Part shown: piece after piece, positions 16,989-25,961 of the stretch
Layout: every line of letters starts with the position of its first letter
Position numbering within the stretch: the stretch's first letter is position 1
Virus record (IMG/VR): IMGVR_UViG_3300008517_000203
Coordinates: 1 to 36,859 of that record
Reading direction: 5' to 3' (one strand)
From: a virus
DNA length: 36,859 bases
Notes under the pieces: generated by a model
Database searches by the model: none
What the model saw: only the letters and a program-made list of their open reading frames with translations
Told to the model about the DNA's origin: nothing
Made by a program: the position numbers and the translations under genes

Positions 16989-19102
16989 TGTTTGACTTCG
17001 ATCGAGCAGTCGTAGGAACCATCCCTCTTCATGAGGCATCGAGCTTCTTCGTTTCGGTCAAGACCGCCGGCTGGAAAGACCCTCCTGACATCACTGGTCA
17101 GCTCGAGGGTGAGTTCTCGGTACCGGTGGAGCAGGCCATCGATGCGATGAAGATGCAGGCCCAGCTCTCGCTGAGGCTCCATCTCGCGTGTTCGGTATTC
17201 AGCCAGAGCCTTAGGGGCCCGGACGCCAAGAAGCTCGAGTGTTGCCTCCATGGATGTGAGTGGACGGCCAAGGATTCAGCGGACTACCTCATCAAGCGGA
17301 TGTCCGTGCTCGGTGGCCCAGTCCATCTCGACCCGGTTGAGCCCCCGCCGGCGACAACCGATCCCATGGACGCCACCAAGCTCGTCATCCGAGCTCTCCA
17401 GGAGGCCATTGCTGGCTGGCGTGGATTGGTAGATCTCTTGGGGGAGAACCCGATGCAGATCCGCTGCAGTCAGTTCGCCGAGAATCTTCAGGGCAACCTC
17501 GACAGCCTCTGGAAGTCCTTGCCGATGAGCGGCGAGGGAGAGGGTGAGGAGACTCCAGAGCTGGCTGGTGCTGAAGATGAACCGGCCGAAGGGTCGGAAG
17601 AAGATGTGCCCGAGGAGGCGGCAGAGGCAGCCGGTGGTGAGGAAGAGGAGGAGCCCGAAGAGCCTGAGGAGCCACCCCCGCCGCCGGCGGCAGGCGGTGA
17701 GGAGAAGCAGGCTCGGGTCAATCCCTTCCTACTCGCTGGTGGCCTTGGTGCCTCCGTAGGAGGCTTGGCCGGTGGAGCCGAGCAAGGCTGGGAGGGCGCG
17801 GCGAAGGGCGCCGTGGGAGGCGGCCTCGGGGCAGCGCTGGGCACTGCAGGTGGAGGCGCCAGTGGTGAGCTCGTCTCGAGCTTCTATGGAGGCATGCCCA
17901 CCGGTACCGGCCTTGCTGCTGGCCGAGTGGCCGGAGGTATTGGTGGAGGCTACGCCGGCTACAAGGCCATGATGAATGCGTTCGAGAAGAACGCGGGCGC
18001 CTCACTCTCCATGCGCTTCAAGCTGGCCGCGCTCAAGTTGGCGCAGGGTGAAGGCTCGGCCGAGGGTGCACCAGAGGGGTCTGAGATGTCTGCTCCCACG
18101 CCGCCGCCGGCGCCGGGCACACCAACCGGCCCTACTCAGCAGCCCTTGTCTCAGATGGCACCTGATCAGTACCTGGCTGCCGAGCAGATGGCTCAGCAAG
18201 CACAGCAGCAGAATGAGGCAGGCTTCTACCGCGAGAAGATGCGTGAGGCTCACGCGCAGATGCAGGGCATGCAGCAGCAGGTCGACATGTCCCAACAGCA
18301 GATGCAGCAGCTTCAGCAGCAGGCGGCCAGCGCCGGCGCGGAGATCCAACAAGCTCAGTCGACTGCTCAGCAAGCCACCAGCCAGGCCCTGCAGCAGTCG
18401 GCTGAGGCTGCACGCATGAGGATGGGCTTGCAGGCTATCCAATCCCAGATGTTCAACGTAGCCTCTCAGGACCCCGCCACGGTTGGGGCCCAGTCCGTTC
18501 CTGTGCCTGGTCAAATGCCTGGTCAAACACCATCTCCCGAGGGCGTTCCTCCGGAGGAAGGGCCTCCCGCACCGGGCTCTACTCCGGGGGGCGCTCCGGC
18601 TCCTGGCCTACCAGCCGGAGCAGCTATCCCGAGCGCTGCAGGACCCATTCCTCCGGCTGCTCCTGGGCCCGGAGCTCCATCCGGAGCTGAGCAGGCCGAG
18701 CCCACCACCGTCCCACCAGGAGCTGGTGAGCAGCCGAGCGCGACCAAGGAGGGCCAGGCTGGCCAGGCCGCCCTCAACATCGCCAAAGATCGGCTCCCCT
18801 ATGCTCTGGCCGGTGGAGCTCTGGGTGCGGGCGCCGCCGGCGCTGGGCTAGCTCGAGGTACCGAAGGTCTTCGTCAGCAGGTCCAATCCCTCGAGTCGAA
18901 GGACACCGGTGGATTCACTCAGGCACTTCGGATGGCCAAGAGCAAGGCTCAGCTCGCTCATGCTGAAGCCGCTCAGAAGCATCCAGGAGCTGCTCTAGGT
19001 CTCGGTGCGCTCACCGGTGCTGCCACTGGAGCGATACTTGGACCATCCATCCATGGCGAGGCGAAGCGTCTCGGTCAGAACATTGGGACGTTGGCTCGGT
19101 AG
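16988..19102 (+). CDS. Large virion protein with ferritin-like N-terminal domain
   Basis: ATG 16988 follows GGAGG at 16979-16983; a GTG at 16985 is less well spaced. Residues about 48-180 resemble a bacterioferritin-type four-helix domain: ADYLIKRMSVLGGPVHLDP matches the AD-x2-I-x-R-x3-L-x-G-P pattern of bacterioferritins, followed by two helices (RALQEAIAGWRGL, FAENLQGNLDSLW). At positions where bacterioferritin has Glu51 and His54, the alignment puts Ala and Ser, so the metal site seems degenerate. Then come an acidic/Pro linker (182-240), a Gly/Ala hydrophobic domain (245-330), a Gln-rich helical region (375-470), a Pro-rich linker and a second Gly/Ala domain near the end. Probably an internal or ejected protein; 704 residues. 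Confidence 0.65.
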   Translation: MFDFDRAVVGTIPLHEASSFFVSVKTAGWKDPPDITGQLEGEFSVPVEQAIDAMKMQAQLSLRLHLACSVFSQSLRGPDAKKLECCLHGCEWTAKDSADYLIKRMSVLGGPVHLDPVEPPPATTDPMDATKLVIRALQEAIAGWRGLVDLLGENPMQIRCSQFAENLQGNLDSLWKSLPMSGEGEGEETPELAGAEDEPAEGSEEDVPEEAAEAAGGEEEEEPEEPEEPPPPPAAGGEEKQARVNPFLLAGGLGASVGGLAGGAEQGWEGAAKGAVGGGLGAALGTAGGGASGELVSSFYGGMPTGTGLAAGRVAGGIGGGYAGYKAMMNAFEKNAGASLSMRFKLAALKLAQGEGSAEGAPEGSEMSAPTPPPAPGTPTGPTQQPLSQMAPDQYLAAEQMAQQAQQQNEAGFYREKMREAHAQMQGMQQQVDMSQQQMQQLQQQAASAGAEIQQAQSTAQQATSQALQQSAEAARMRMGLQAIQSQMFNVASQDPATVGAQSVPVPGQMPGQTPSPEGVPPEEGPPAPGSTPGGAPAPGLPAGAAIPSAAGPIPPAAPGPGAPSGAEQAEPTTVPPGAGEQPSATKEGQAGQAALNIAKDRLPYALAGGALGAGAAGAGLARGTEGLRQQVQSLESKDTGGFTQALRMAKSKAQLAHAEAAQKHPGAALGLGALTGAATGAILGPSIHGEAKRLGQNIGTLAR

Positions 19103-19111
19103 GAGGTAGAG

Positions 19112-20158
19112 ATGCTCGACAAGTTTCTGGAAGTTGCGTACGCGAAGACTGCTGCTCAAAAACAGCGGTTAGACCTCACGCATCAGCTCATGAAGCTGCC
19201 GAACGATGTCCTCTACGACATCGCCACTGGCAAGGAGAAGCTCGGCTACTACTGCAGCTCTGACGGCAAGTGGCTCGACCGGTTCAAGGGGACGGCTTTG
19301 TTCTCCAAGGCGGTGGAGATCTGCAAGCAGGAGCTGCAGGTCGAGATGGCGCAGCAGCAGAAGCGTGAGGAACGCCGGAGCCTCTATGAGGAGGAGGACA
19401 AGGCTCGTGATGAGCTCAACGTCCAGAAGAAGCTGCTCGACCTCGAGCTCGCCACAGCTCAGAACTCTGGTCAAGAACCAGAGGGAGAGGAAGAAGAGGA
19501 CGAGGACGAGGATGAGAATTCTGCACCCATGGAGGCGAAGGTGGGGCAGGCAGAGGGTCCTACTCCTGCGAGTGGTGCAGCTCGAGGTGCAGCAACCTTT
19601 GGAGTGCCGGCTGCCCTACTTGGTGCTGCAGGTGGAGCCCTTGCCGGTGGTAGGAAGGGAGCTGTCTCTGGTGCGCTCAAGGGCGGACTAGGAGTTGGTG
19701 TCCCCGCAGCCGCGATCGGCGCTATCCCTGGAGCCATCCAAGGAGCTCGAGGGCAGGGGTTCGGCCAAGGAGTCCAGGCGATGCAGCAAGCCCAGTCTCA
19801 GCAGAAGTACGCTGAGGCGGAGAAGCTGGTTGCCGTTAGGTTCCAGGTGGGCTTGGCAAAGCTCGGCGAAGAGAAGGAAGCCGGTCTCGTCACTCCATTC
19901 AAGTCCCTCATCAGAGGTGGGGTTCGCGCCTTCAAGGGTCATGGGATTCGGGGCTCGTTGAAGAAGAGTGTGACTGGCAAGATGGGCGGAAAAGGATTGG
20001 CCGCACCCACCGCAGCCGGTGCTAAGAAGCTCACCTTCGGCAAGCGGATGGGAGCCGTAGGCAGGCACGTTGGTCAGTGGGCGAAGAAGAATCCCCTACA
20101 TGCCATGGGAGCTGCTGGGGCTGTGGGTGCTGCTGGAACGTACGCAGCGACGAGATGA
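19112..20158 (+). CDS. Virion protein with helical head and glycine-zipper domain
   Basis: The protein has 348 residues; ATG 19112 follows TAGGAGGTAGAG. Residues 1-125 are helical, with a Cys near residue 48 and a dense charged coiled coil (QQQKREERRSLYEEEDKA). The middle is a short Asp/Glu linker ending DENSAP. Residues 155-215 are Gly/Ala-rich (LLGAAGGALAGGRKGAVSGAL). A second hydrophobic end (AMGAAGAVGAAGTYA) closes it. Composition is like the preceding gene, and both are probably head-internal or ejected proteins. The gene ends 1 nt before the next start. Confidence 0.6.
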   Translation: MLDKFLEVAYAKTAAQKQRLDLTHQLMKLPNDVLYDIATGKEKLGYYCSSDGKWLDRFKGTALFSKAVEICKQELQVEMAQQQKREERRSLYEEEDKARDELNVQKKLLDLELATAQNSGQEPEGEEEEDEDEDENSAPMEAKVGQAEGPTPASGAARGAATFGVPAALLGAAGGALAGGRKGAVSGALKGGLGVGVPAAAIGAIPGAIQGARGQGFGQGVQAMQQAQSQQKYAEAEKLVAVRFQVGLAKLGEEKEAGLVTPFKSLIRGGVRAFKGHGIRGSLKKSVTGKMGGKGLAAPTAAGAKKLTFGKRMGAVGRHVGQWAKKNPLHAMGAAGAVGAAGTYAATR

Positions 20159-20159
20159 T

Positions 20160-21065
20160 GTGTCCTGTAAACTCAAGATTCAGAATCTGAAGGTTGTCTC
20201 TCTCGACATTGATTACTGGGAGGTGTCGTGGGAGCTCGCGCAGTCGGCTGAAGACGTCTTCGACTACACCTTCCAGATCCTTAGATCTGAATCTTCAATG
20301 GGCCCGTTCGATGTCCTGGTGGATGGGCTCGAGGACACGTATCTCTTCGTCGACAACAACATTCCAGTCGCTCACGACAACCGACAGCTTCACTACAAGG
20401 TCATAGTCACTCGCAAGGATGATGGAAGTACGGCGGAGTTCGGCCCGGTATCTCCAGGTCCAGTCCCAGACTTGAACGCTATCGAGCTCCGGAAGCACAT
20501 GAACATCCTCTTCCGGGAACATGTTGGTCGACGGTGTTGGATACTGCCAGTGAGGACCTTCGGTGCTCGATGTGGGTGTTGGGACAGGGACTTACAGAAA
20601 AGAACGCGTGCTCATTGCGAGACCTGCTACGACACCGGGTTCATCCGTGGGTACATGCACCCCATCGAAGCGTGGGTACAGTTTGATCCAGCGCCAAAGA
20701 ACGAGCAGCCCAGCAATGTCGGCCCGCACATCCAGACCAACACTACGGCGCGCATGGGGTATTTTCCTGAGCTCAAGCCAAGAGACGTAGTCGTCGAGGC
20801 AGAAAACGTCCGTTGGCGCGTTACTCAGGTGAGCTCTACTCAGCATCTCCGTGCGGTGGTCCATCAAGAGCTGCAGCTACACAAGGTTCCTGACACGGAC
20901 ATGGAGTACAGCATTCCGCTGGAGCTCGATCACGCACTCAAAGATCTGTTCATTACACCGGCTCGCAACTACACAAACCCCCACAACCTCGACAACTTTG
21001 AGAGGGAAGAGATACCGAGGATCTATTCGTTGTACGGGAGCACTTATCCGGAGATCAAGACATGA
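20160..21065 (+). CDS. Neck-type protein with Ig/FN3-like domain and zinc motif
   Basis: I use GTG 20160, one base after the previous stop; longer starts would overlap the previous gene deeply. Residues 1-100 read as an Ig/fibronectin-III-like beta sandwich (VVSLDIDYWEVSWEL, ending EFGPVSPGPV). Residues 138-156 form a zinc-type motif, C138-x-C140 and C153-x2-C156. The remaining 145 residues are mixed, with a basic strand region (RWRVTQVSS). The protein is 301 residues. Place and build suit a head-tail or tail-terminator protein, but I cannot name a family. Confidence 0.65.
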   Translation: MSCKLKIQNLKVVSLDIDYWEVSWELAQSAEDVFDYTFQILRSESSMGPFDVLVDGLEDTYLFVDNNIPVAHDNRQLHYKVIVTRKDDGSTAEFGPVSPGPVPDLNAIELRKHMNILFREHVGRRCWILPVRTFGARCGCWDRDLQKRTRAHCETCYDTGFIRGYMHPIEAWVQFDPAPKNEQPSNVGPHIQTNTTARMGYFPELKPRDVVVEAENVRWRVTQVSSTQHLRAVVHQELQLHKVPDTDMEYSIPLELDHALKDLFITPARNYTNPHNLDNFEREEIPRIYSLYGSTYPEIKT

Positions 21066-21361
21066 CTCCGGGAGTGGTGAAGATGGCGAAGTCCGAGAAA
21101 CGTGAGAGCGATCTCGGGCCCCGACTTCGACAAGCAGCGAAGGTCATCGGGAAGGGTACTGCCGGTATGGCGATTGGAGGTCTGGCTGGCTATGGACTTG
21201 GAAGAGGAATCGGCGCAGTTCTCAAGTCGAAGGGTATCGCTCCTGGCGCTGTGGGTAAGGCCGCACCCATACTAGGAGGAGCTCTTGGACTCAGCCACGC
21301 TTTGTGGATGGCTCGAGCTCGAAAGGAGATGAAGGATGTCCCACTCAGTAGGAAGGACTGA
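21062..21361 (+). CDS. Small glycine-zipper protein, 99 aa
   Basis: ATG 21062 overlaps the previous stop (ATGA) and has GGAG 8 nt before it; an ATG at 21083 is an alternative. The N-terminal 30 residues are charged. Residues 31-65 are Gly/Ala/Leu-rich (GMAIGGLAGYGLGRGIGAVL), and a second such stretch (APILGGALGLSHALWMA) ends before the charged tail. It is likely membrane-active. Two hydrophobic hairpins in a small protein suggest an ejected or membrane-inserted virion protein. The end overlaps the next gene by 26 nt. Confidence 0.6.
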   Translation: MTPGVVKMAKSEKRESDLGPRLRQAAKVIGKGTAGMAIGGLAGYGLGRGIGAVLKSKGIAPGAVGKAAPILGGALGLSHALWMARARKEMKDVPLSRKD

Positions 21362-22271
21362 GCCTCATCGATCCATTCAAGGCACGAGCTTCAAGTACAC
21401 GCCGCTTCAGCACGTGCGAGTACTGTTCATCCGCTTCGTCAAGGCGCTCTTCTCTGCAGCTCCAGAAGGCCACTACAAGTTTCATGCTGAGGAGGACGAG
21501 AAAAGTACGGAGATCGTCATCCGTGATGAGACTCCTATCGACGTTCGGACTATCGGCAAACGTCCTGCTGTGAACTTCACGATGGGGCCCGTGCAGTTCT
21601 ACGGAATGGGTCTGGATGACCTACTTGGCTACGATGCGTCCATAGATCGGAAGACCAAGGGTATGCTCGTTCCGGGGACGGTGACCATCAACGTCTCGTC
21701 TAGGGTCGACGTTGAGGCTTACAACCTGGCATGGGTCATCGGTGAACACCTGTGGCTGCTTAGAGATGAGCTGATGAAGCAGGGGTTCTTCGAGCTCGGC
21801 CGCTCTATTGGTATCGGCTCACCCTCTTCTCCTAGCTCCGTCATCGCCAACGACATGAATGATGAGTGGACCGTAGTTTCGGTGAGCGTTCCGTACCAGT
21901 TCCCTAGAAAGTCTGCTCGCACTCCCCTTGGGAAAGAGATCGTCAAGAGTATTGAGACTGCGATCAGTATGAATCCTCCTCAGTTGGTGAACGCGCAGGG
22001 TCCTCAATCTGCTGGTCACGAGTACCCATTCACGGTTCATGAGTGCGCTCCACCAGCGTATGCACCGAACGCTTCGGATGTTTATGGACATACTCCGGAC
22101 CCCACCGGGACCAAGCAAAGACTTCTACCGAAGATTCCCCACCCCCTTAACCCTGCAGTTACTGTCACCGTACGATCAGCGCGTCCGTACGGCCCGGCGG
22201 TTAAACCACCTTCTGTCAGGGGCCGCCCGCTTCCCATTAGCGACCCCTGCGTGGAAGAATCGGACTCGTAA
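21336..22271 (+). CDS. Tail-terminator or sheath-partner-type protein
   Basis: ATG 21336 has GGAGATGAAGG before it. Of 311 residues, the first 210 are a mixed alpha/beta domain (VRVLFIRFVKALFSAAPEGH, a beta region and EEDEKSTEIVIRDE). The C-terminal 90 are Pro-rich and low in complexity. It lies directly before the sheath gene, where tail-terminator or neck proteins are usual in contractile phages, so that is the best guess. No diagnostic motif was seen. Confidence 0.6.
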   Translation: MSHSVGRTEPHRSIQGTSFKYTPLQHVRVLFIRFVKALFSAAPEGHYKFHAEEDEKSTEIVIRDETPIDVRTIGKRPAVNFTMGPVQFYGMGLDDLLGYDASIDRKTKGMLVPGTVTINVSSRVDVEAYNLAWVIGEHLWLLRDELMKQGFFELGRSIGIGSPSSPSSVIANDMNDEWTVVSVSVPYQFPRKSARTPLGKEIVKSIETAISMNPPQLVNAQGPQSAGHEYPFTVHECAPPAYAPNASDVYGHTPDPTGTKQRLLPKIPHPLNPAVTVTVRSARPYGPAVKPPSVRGRPLPISDPCVEESDS

Positions 22272-22314
22272 CCTCCCATGAAAGCGCTCAAGAAGGCACG
22301 AAAGGAGCCCTAGA

Positions 22315-25300
22315 ATGGCGGCTACTCTTCCTCGTCCTGGTGTCGAGGTCATCCAAGTTTTCCGGTCCGTCTCGCCGACCATTATTCGGCCCACCCTAGT
22401 GCCCTCCATCGTTGGTGTGGCAAAGCAGCTCGTTAGCGTTCTGGAGACCGATGCCGCTGGCACCAACTCCTTGAACAGCGACGCGCTCATCAACCTCCCA
22501 GCGTTCTTCCTGGCGATAGATGCTAGTGGAGATCCGAAGGTCTACTCAGCGCTGGATACGAAGTCCCTGGTGGTGTCGGTCAACAATGGGACGGACATCA
22601 CTGTCACCTTTGCAGATACTGCAGTTGCCGGCTTGACGCCGGCGACAGTGGTTAGTCAGGTCCTCGCCTCCTTCGCTCAAGATGGGGTGACTTCTCTGAC
22701 GGCCAAGGTCATCGGTGATGCCTGGCAACTGGCGACGGTGGGACGTGGAGACTTCCAGTCCATCAAGATCCAGGTGGGTACAGATCCAGAGGTCTTGGCG
22801 GCCTTCGGTATCGGGCTCAACAAGACCTACACCGGTGTCTCGAGCTACCGTCAGTTCGGGTTGCAGATCCCACAGGTCGCCTTCCCAGATCCGAGGGGCA
22901 ACCTGAACGAGCTGGCCATCGAGGAAGCCACGATTCGTATCTATCTCGCGACCGGCAATGCTGCCGATCTCACCGAGATGCAGCGGGACAGTGCCTTCCT
23001 CGACAACGGGCAGGTGAAAGATCAGGCAATCACGGCTGAAGGTTCAGTCAACCTCGTCACTACCTTCCCGGGCACGCTCGATACCAAGACTGTCATCCTC
23101 GCCATCGATGGTGGAGCAGATGTCACTGGGACGTTTGCCTCCCCGGCTGATGCGGCGGCAGTACTGAATCAGCTCAACGCGGTGTTCGAGCCTGACGTCA
23201 CGGCTTCTCTGGGGATAGGTACGCCCAACGGCTTGGTGTTCACCCACAACACCTTTGGGTTGGGTCACTCCATCGAGATCAAGGGTGGTACCGCCAATGC
23301 CGATCTCGGCATCACCCCGGCAACCGTGGCCGGCAAGAGTATCGAGGCAGTCGACGACGGCAATGGCGATGTCTTGACCCCACTCCTCAAGTTCGTTGGG
23401 GCGGACTTCGATGCCACTCCCAATGCCGCTACCATCATCGGTACTGGTGGCGTGACGCTGACGGCCGATGGAACTATCGTTCTCAGTGACGGTAGGCTTC
23501 CTCAGGTGATCGATCTGTTGAGCGGTGACACCATCACTGTCGTGGCTGGCAAGATCAATGATGTGATGGGTGCTGCAGCAGGTGGCAAGCTCCTCGCTGA
23601 AGATGATGGTGGCCAACTCAGGTTCACGCACACCGATCTCGGTACCGACTCCATCATCAACATCATTGGTGGAAGTGCACTCGTCGAGCTCGGTCATGCA
23701 GTGGGCGTTACCTACGCCACCGCTCGATCTCTCCCCGAGCCTGGGGATGAGCTGTGGATCGATGGGGCATTCGTCGGCTACATCAATCAGGTAGCTCCGG
23801 GTGCAGATGACGAGTTCCTCAAGCTCGATCGTCAGGTACCCATCAGCCAGAACGTCGGCTTCGACTGGTACATCCGAGCCTTGAGTCTGCCTGGTGCAGC
23901 GAATCGTCCTGACCCTGAGCTCATCGTGGGCACGAACGGCGACGCTATCATCAAGGAAGAGCTCCTGCGGGACATCACTGGAGTTCCAGTCAATGGTGGA
24001 GCTGGAACGATCTACCTCTCATACCGAGCAGTGCGCCTGGACGTGACTCAGGCTGCATCTCAGCCAGGTCTGCTTCGCTTCAACAGTGCTCAGGAGCTGG
24101 AGGATGCACTCGAGCCAATCACCACGGACAATCCGTTGGGGTTGGGCTTGTTCTTCGCCATCGTCAACGGTCCTGGCATTGAGGTGACCGGCCTTGGAGT
24201 GGATGAGATCTCAGCCGACGCTCCGTACGGTACCGTCGACGGGTTCACTCGAGCGGCCGAGTACCTTGAGGCATACGAAGTCTATGCCATCACGCCACTC
24301 ACCCACGACAAGTCGGTGGCTGAGGTCTATAAGACCCACGTCGACTTCATGAGTGAGCCGTCGAACAAGGGCGAGCGCGTCTGTATCTGGAACCCGGACG
24401 TTCCTGACCGTGGCAACGATACGTTGGTGGGCTCTGGTACCAACGGCAACAGCTACGGCGCTGGTGGGACCCAGTTCGATACTGGGATCTCAAACCTCTC
24501 GGCGCTGGTGCTCAACGCGGGCATCAATCCGGTGGGTACCATCCCAGCGACGGACAACCTGTTCTTGGACATTGGCACCGACGACAAGAACTACAGCATT
24601 CAGTCGATCTCCGGCTCCGTCGTGACCATTCGTACAGTCTTCGCCTCGGGTGAGAACGATGACGGGTTCTACTCCGAGACCGATCTGAACGATCCTCCGT
24701 TGCCGGCGACCCTCATCGAAGAGGCGTTCAGCGTCAAGGTCCGTGGGGACCTGCTGTTGACCGGCTCTGGTCAGCCAGACCTGACGGCCATTGCCGAAAC
24801 CGTTCAGGGAATCGGTCAGGCTTTCGGTGACCGTCGCTTGTGGATGACCATCCCAGACCAGACTGCATCTTCGATCAATGGTCTCGAGACCAGCATCGAG
24901 GGCTTCTACATGAATGCTGGCATCGCCGGCATGATTGGCCAGCAGCCTCCGCAGCAGTCGTTCACCAACTTCCCGATGGTTGGGTACACCCAGGTCAACG
25001 GCTCGAACGATACGTTCAGCGATCGTCAGTTGGACATCATGGCAGCCGGCGGAGCCTACATCATCGTGCAGGACGAGCCCGGTGCTCCACTCATTGCTCG
25101 CATGGCTCTGACCACCGACATGACGAGCATCGAGACCCGTACGGATTCCATTACCAAGGTGGTGGACTTCACGGCGAAGTTCCTCCGTAAGGGTCTGCGC
25201 AACTACATCGGTCGGTTCAACATCACCACCGGCTTCCTCGACACCTTGGGTACGACCATCGAAGGTCTACTCGGATTCCTCACGGAGACCGGCGTGCTCA

Positions 25301-25419
25301 TCGGTGCGAACCTCAACAACATCATCCAGGACGAGGACCAGCGCGACACCGTGCTCGTCGACGTCACCCTCGACGTACCCTACCCCTGCAACTACATCCG
25401 CCTCACGCTGGTGATCTGA
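22315..25419 (+). CDS. Tail sheath protein with three inserted repeats
   Basis: The sheath surrounds the tail tube and contracts on infection. ATG 22315 follows AAAGGAGCCCTAG. The N-terminus (PRPGVEVIQVF) is sheath-like, and residues about 635-690 (EVYAITPLTHD, then HVDFMSEPSNKGERVCIW) match the middle sheath domain. The last 150 residues, ending DEDQRDTVLVDVTLDVPYP, match the conserved C-terminal domain. At 1034 residues it is far longer than typical sheaths. The extra length holds three related repeats at about 82-170, 256-341 and 385-465, each ending in a Gly-rich strand and an LG or FG motif. The same domain stands alone in the 16527-16988 gene. Confidence 0.85.
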   Translation: MAATLPRPGVEVIQVFRSVSPTIIRPTLVPSIVGVAKQLVSVLETDAAGTNSLNSDALINLPAFFLAIDASGDPKVYSALDTKSLVVSVNNGTDITVTFADTAVAGLTPATVVSQVLASFAQDGVTSLTAKVIGDAWQLATVGRGDFQSIKIQVGTDPEVLAAFGIGLNKTYTGVSSYRQFGLQIPQVAFPDPRGNLNELAIEEATIRIYLATGNAADLTEMQRDSAFLDNGQVKDQAITAEGSVNLVTTFPGTLDTKTVILAIDGGADVTGTFASPADAAAVLNQLNAVFEPDVTASLGIGTPNGLVFTHNTFGLGHSIEIKGGTANADLGITPATVAGKSIEAVDDGNGDVLTPLLKFVGADFDATPNAATIIGTGGVTLTADGTIVLSDGRLPQVIDLLSGDTITVVAGKINDVMGAAAGGKLLAEDDGGQLRFTHTDLGTDSIINIIGGSALVELGHAVGVTYATARSLPEPGDELWIDGAFVGYINQVAPGADDEFLKLDRQVPISQNVGFDWYIRALSLPGAANRPDPELIVGTNGDAIIKEELLRDITGVPVNGGAGTIYLSYRAVRLDVTQAASQPGLLRFNSAQELEDALEPITTDNPLGLGLFFAIVNGPGIEVTGLGVDEISADAPYGTVDGFTRAAEYLEAYEVYAITPLTHDKSVAEVYKTHVDFMSEPSNKGERVCIWNPDVPDRGNDTLVGSGTNGNSYGAGGTQFDTGISNLSALVLNAGINPVGTIPATDNLFLDIGTDDKNYSIQSISGSVVTIRTVFASGENDDGFYSETDLNDPPLPATLIEEAFSVKVRGDLLLTGSGQPDLTAIAETVQGIGQAFGDRRLWMTIPDQTASSINGLETSIEGFYMNAGIAGMIGQQPPQQSFTNFPMVGYTQVNGSNDTFSDRQLDIMAAGGAYIIVQDEPGAPLIARMALTTDMTSIETRTDSITKVVDFTAKFLRKGLRNYIGRFNITTGFLDTLGTTIEGLLGFLTETGVLIGANLNNIIQDEDQRDTVLVDVTLDVPYPCNYIRLTLVI

Positions 25420-25715
25420 TGAATCTTGGCCAAGTCAGATCGTCGGCTTTCGCCGATGAGTTCGTGAAGATCGCTGTTGCCAAGGAGTTGATGGCTGCTG
25501 GCAAATCAGTCTTCAAGAAGGGCGTCAAGAAGGCTACCAAGAAACCGCCCAAGCCAAGGATACCCTTCTCAGCTCCAGGTATGCAGGCTGGTGTCGCTCC
25601 TGCCATGAAGCAGGTGGTGGGTAAGGCTCCGAGAGGACTTCCACCCATTCCCACTCAGCCAGGCGGACCAATGGGTGCTGGCATCCGAGAGGGTATGATG
25701 GGAGCGATTCGATGA
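25419..25715 (+). CDS. Small basic protein, 98 aa
   Basis: The ATG shares one base with the sheath stop (TGATG). Residues 10-20 are FADEFVKIAVA, the K-x-A motif seen in many proteins here, followed by a Lys-rich stretch and a Pro/Gly tail. It is probably an internal virion or tail-adapter protein; the family is unknown. Confidence 0.6.
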   Translation: MNLGQVRSSAFADEFVKIAVAKELMAAGKSVFKKGVKKATKKPPKPRIPFSAPGMQAGVAPAMKQVVGKAPRGLPPIPTQPGGPMGAGIREGMMGAIR

Positions 25716-25933
25716 GCATCGATCTCATTCGTAAGCTGGCTCACCTCGACAAGGGCCGACAGACTTTGGAGAAGGTCTTCGGTCCTCCCAAGGTAGATCT
25801 CTATCCATTCGTCGGTCTGAAGAAGGCAGCAGATGCTGCTGACCCCGAGCTCATGAAGGTCGCTGCGGCGATCTCAAAACCCGGGGAAATCATGGAGACG
25901 TACGAGGCTCTGGGTGGAACCTACGGCGCGTAG
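25712..25933 (+). CDS. Small protein, 73 aa
   Basis: ATG 25712 overlaps the previous stop by 4 nt (ATGA). Two K-x-A motifs (LIRKLAHLDKG near residue 6, LKKAADAADPELMKVAA near 36) sit in a mostly helical protein. It was not recognised. It lies between the sheath and tube genes and may be a virion protein. Confidence 0.6.
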   Translation: MSIDLIRKLAHLDKGRQTLEKVFGPPKVDLYPFVGLKKAADAADPELMKVAAAISKPGEIMETYEALGGTYGA

Positions 25934-25961
25934 GCTAGAATACCCCTAGAAGGAGAACACG

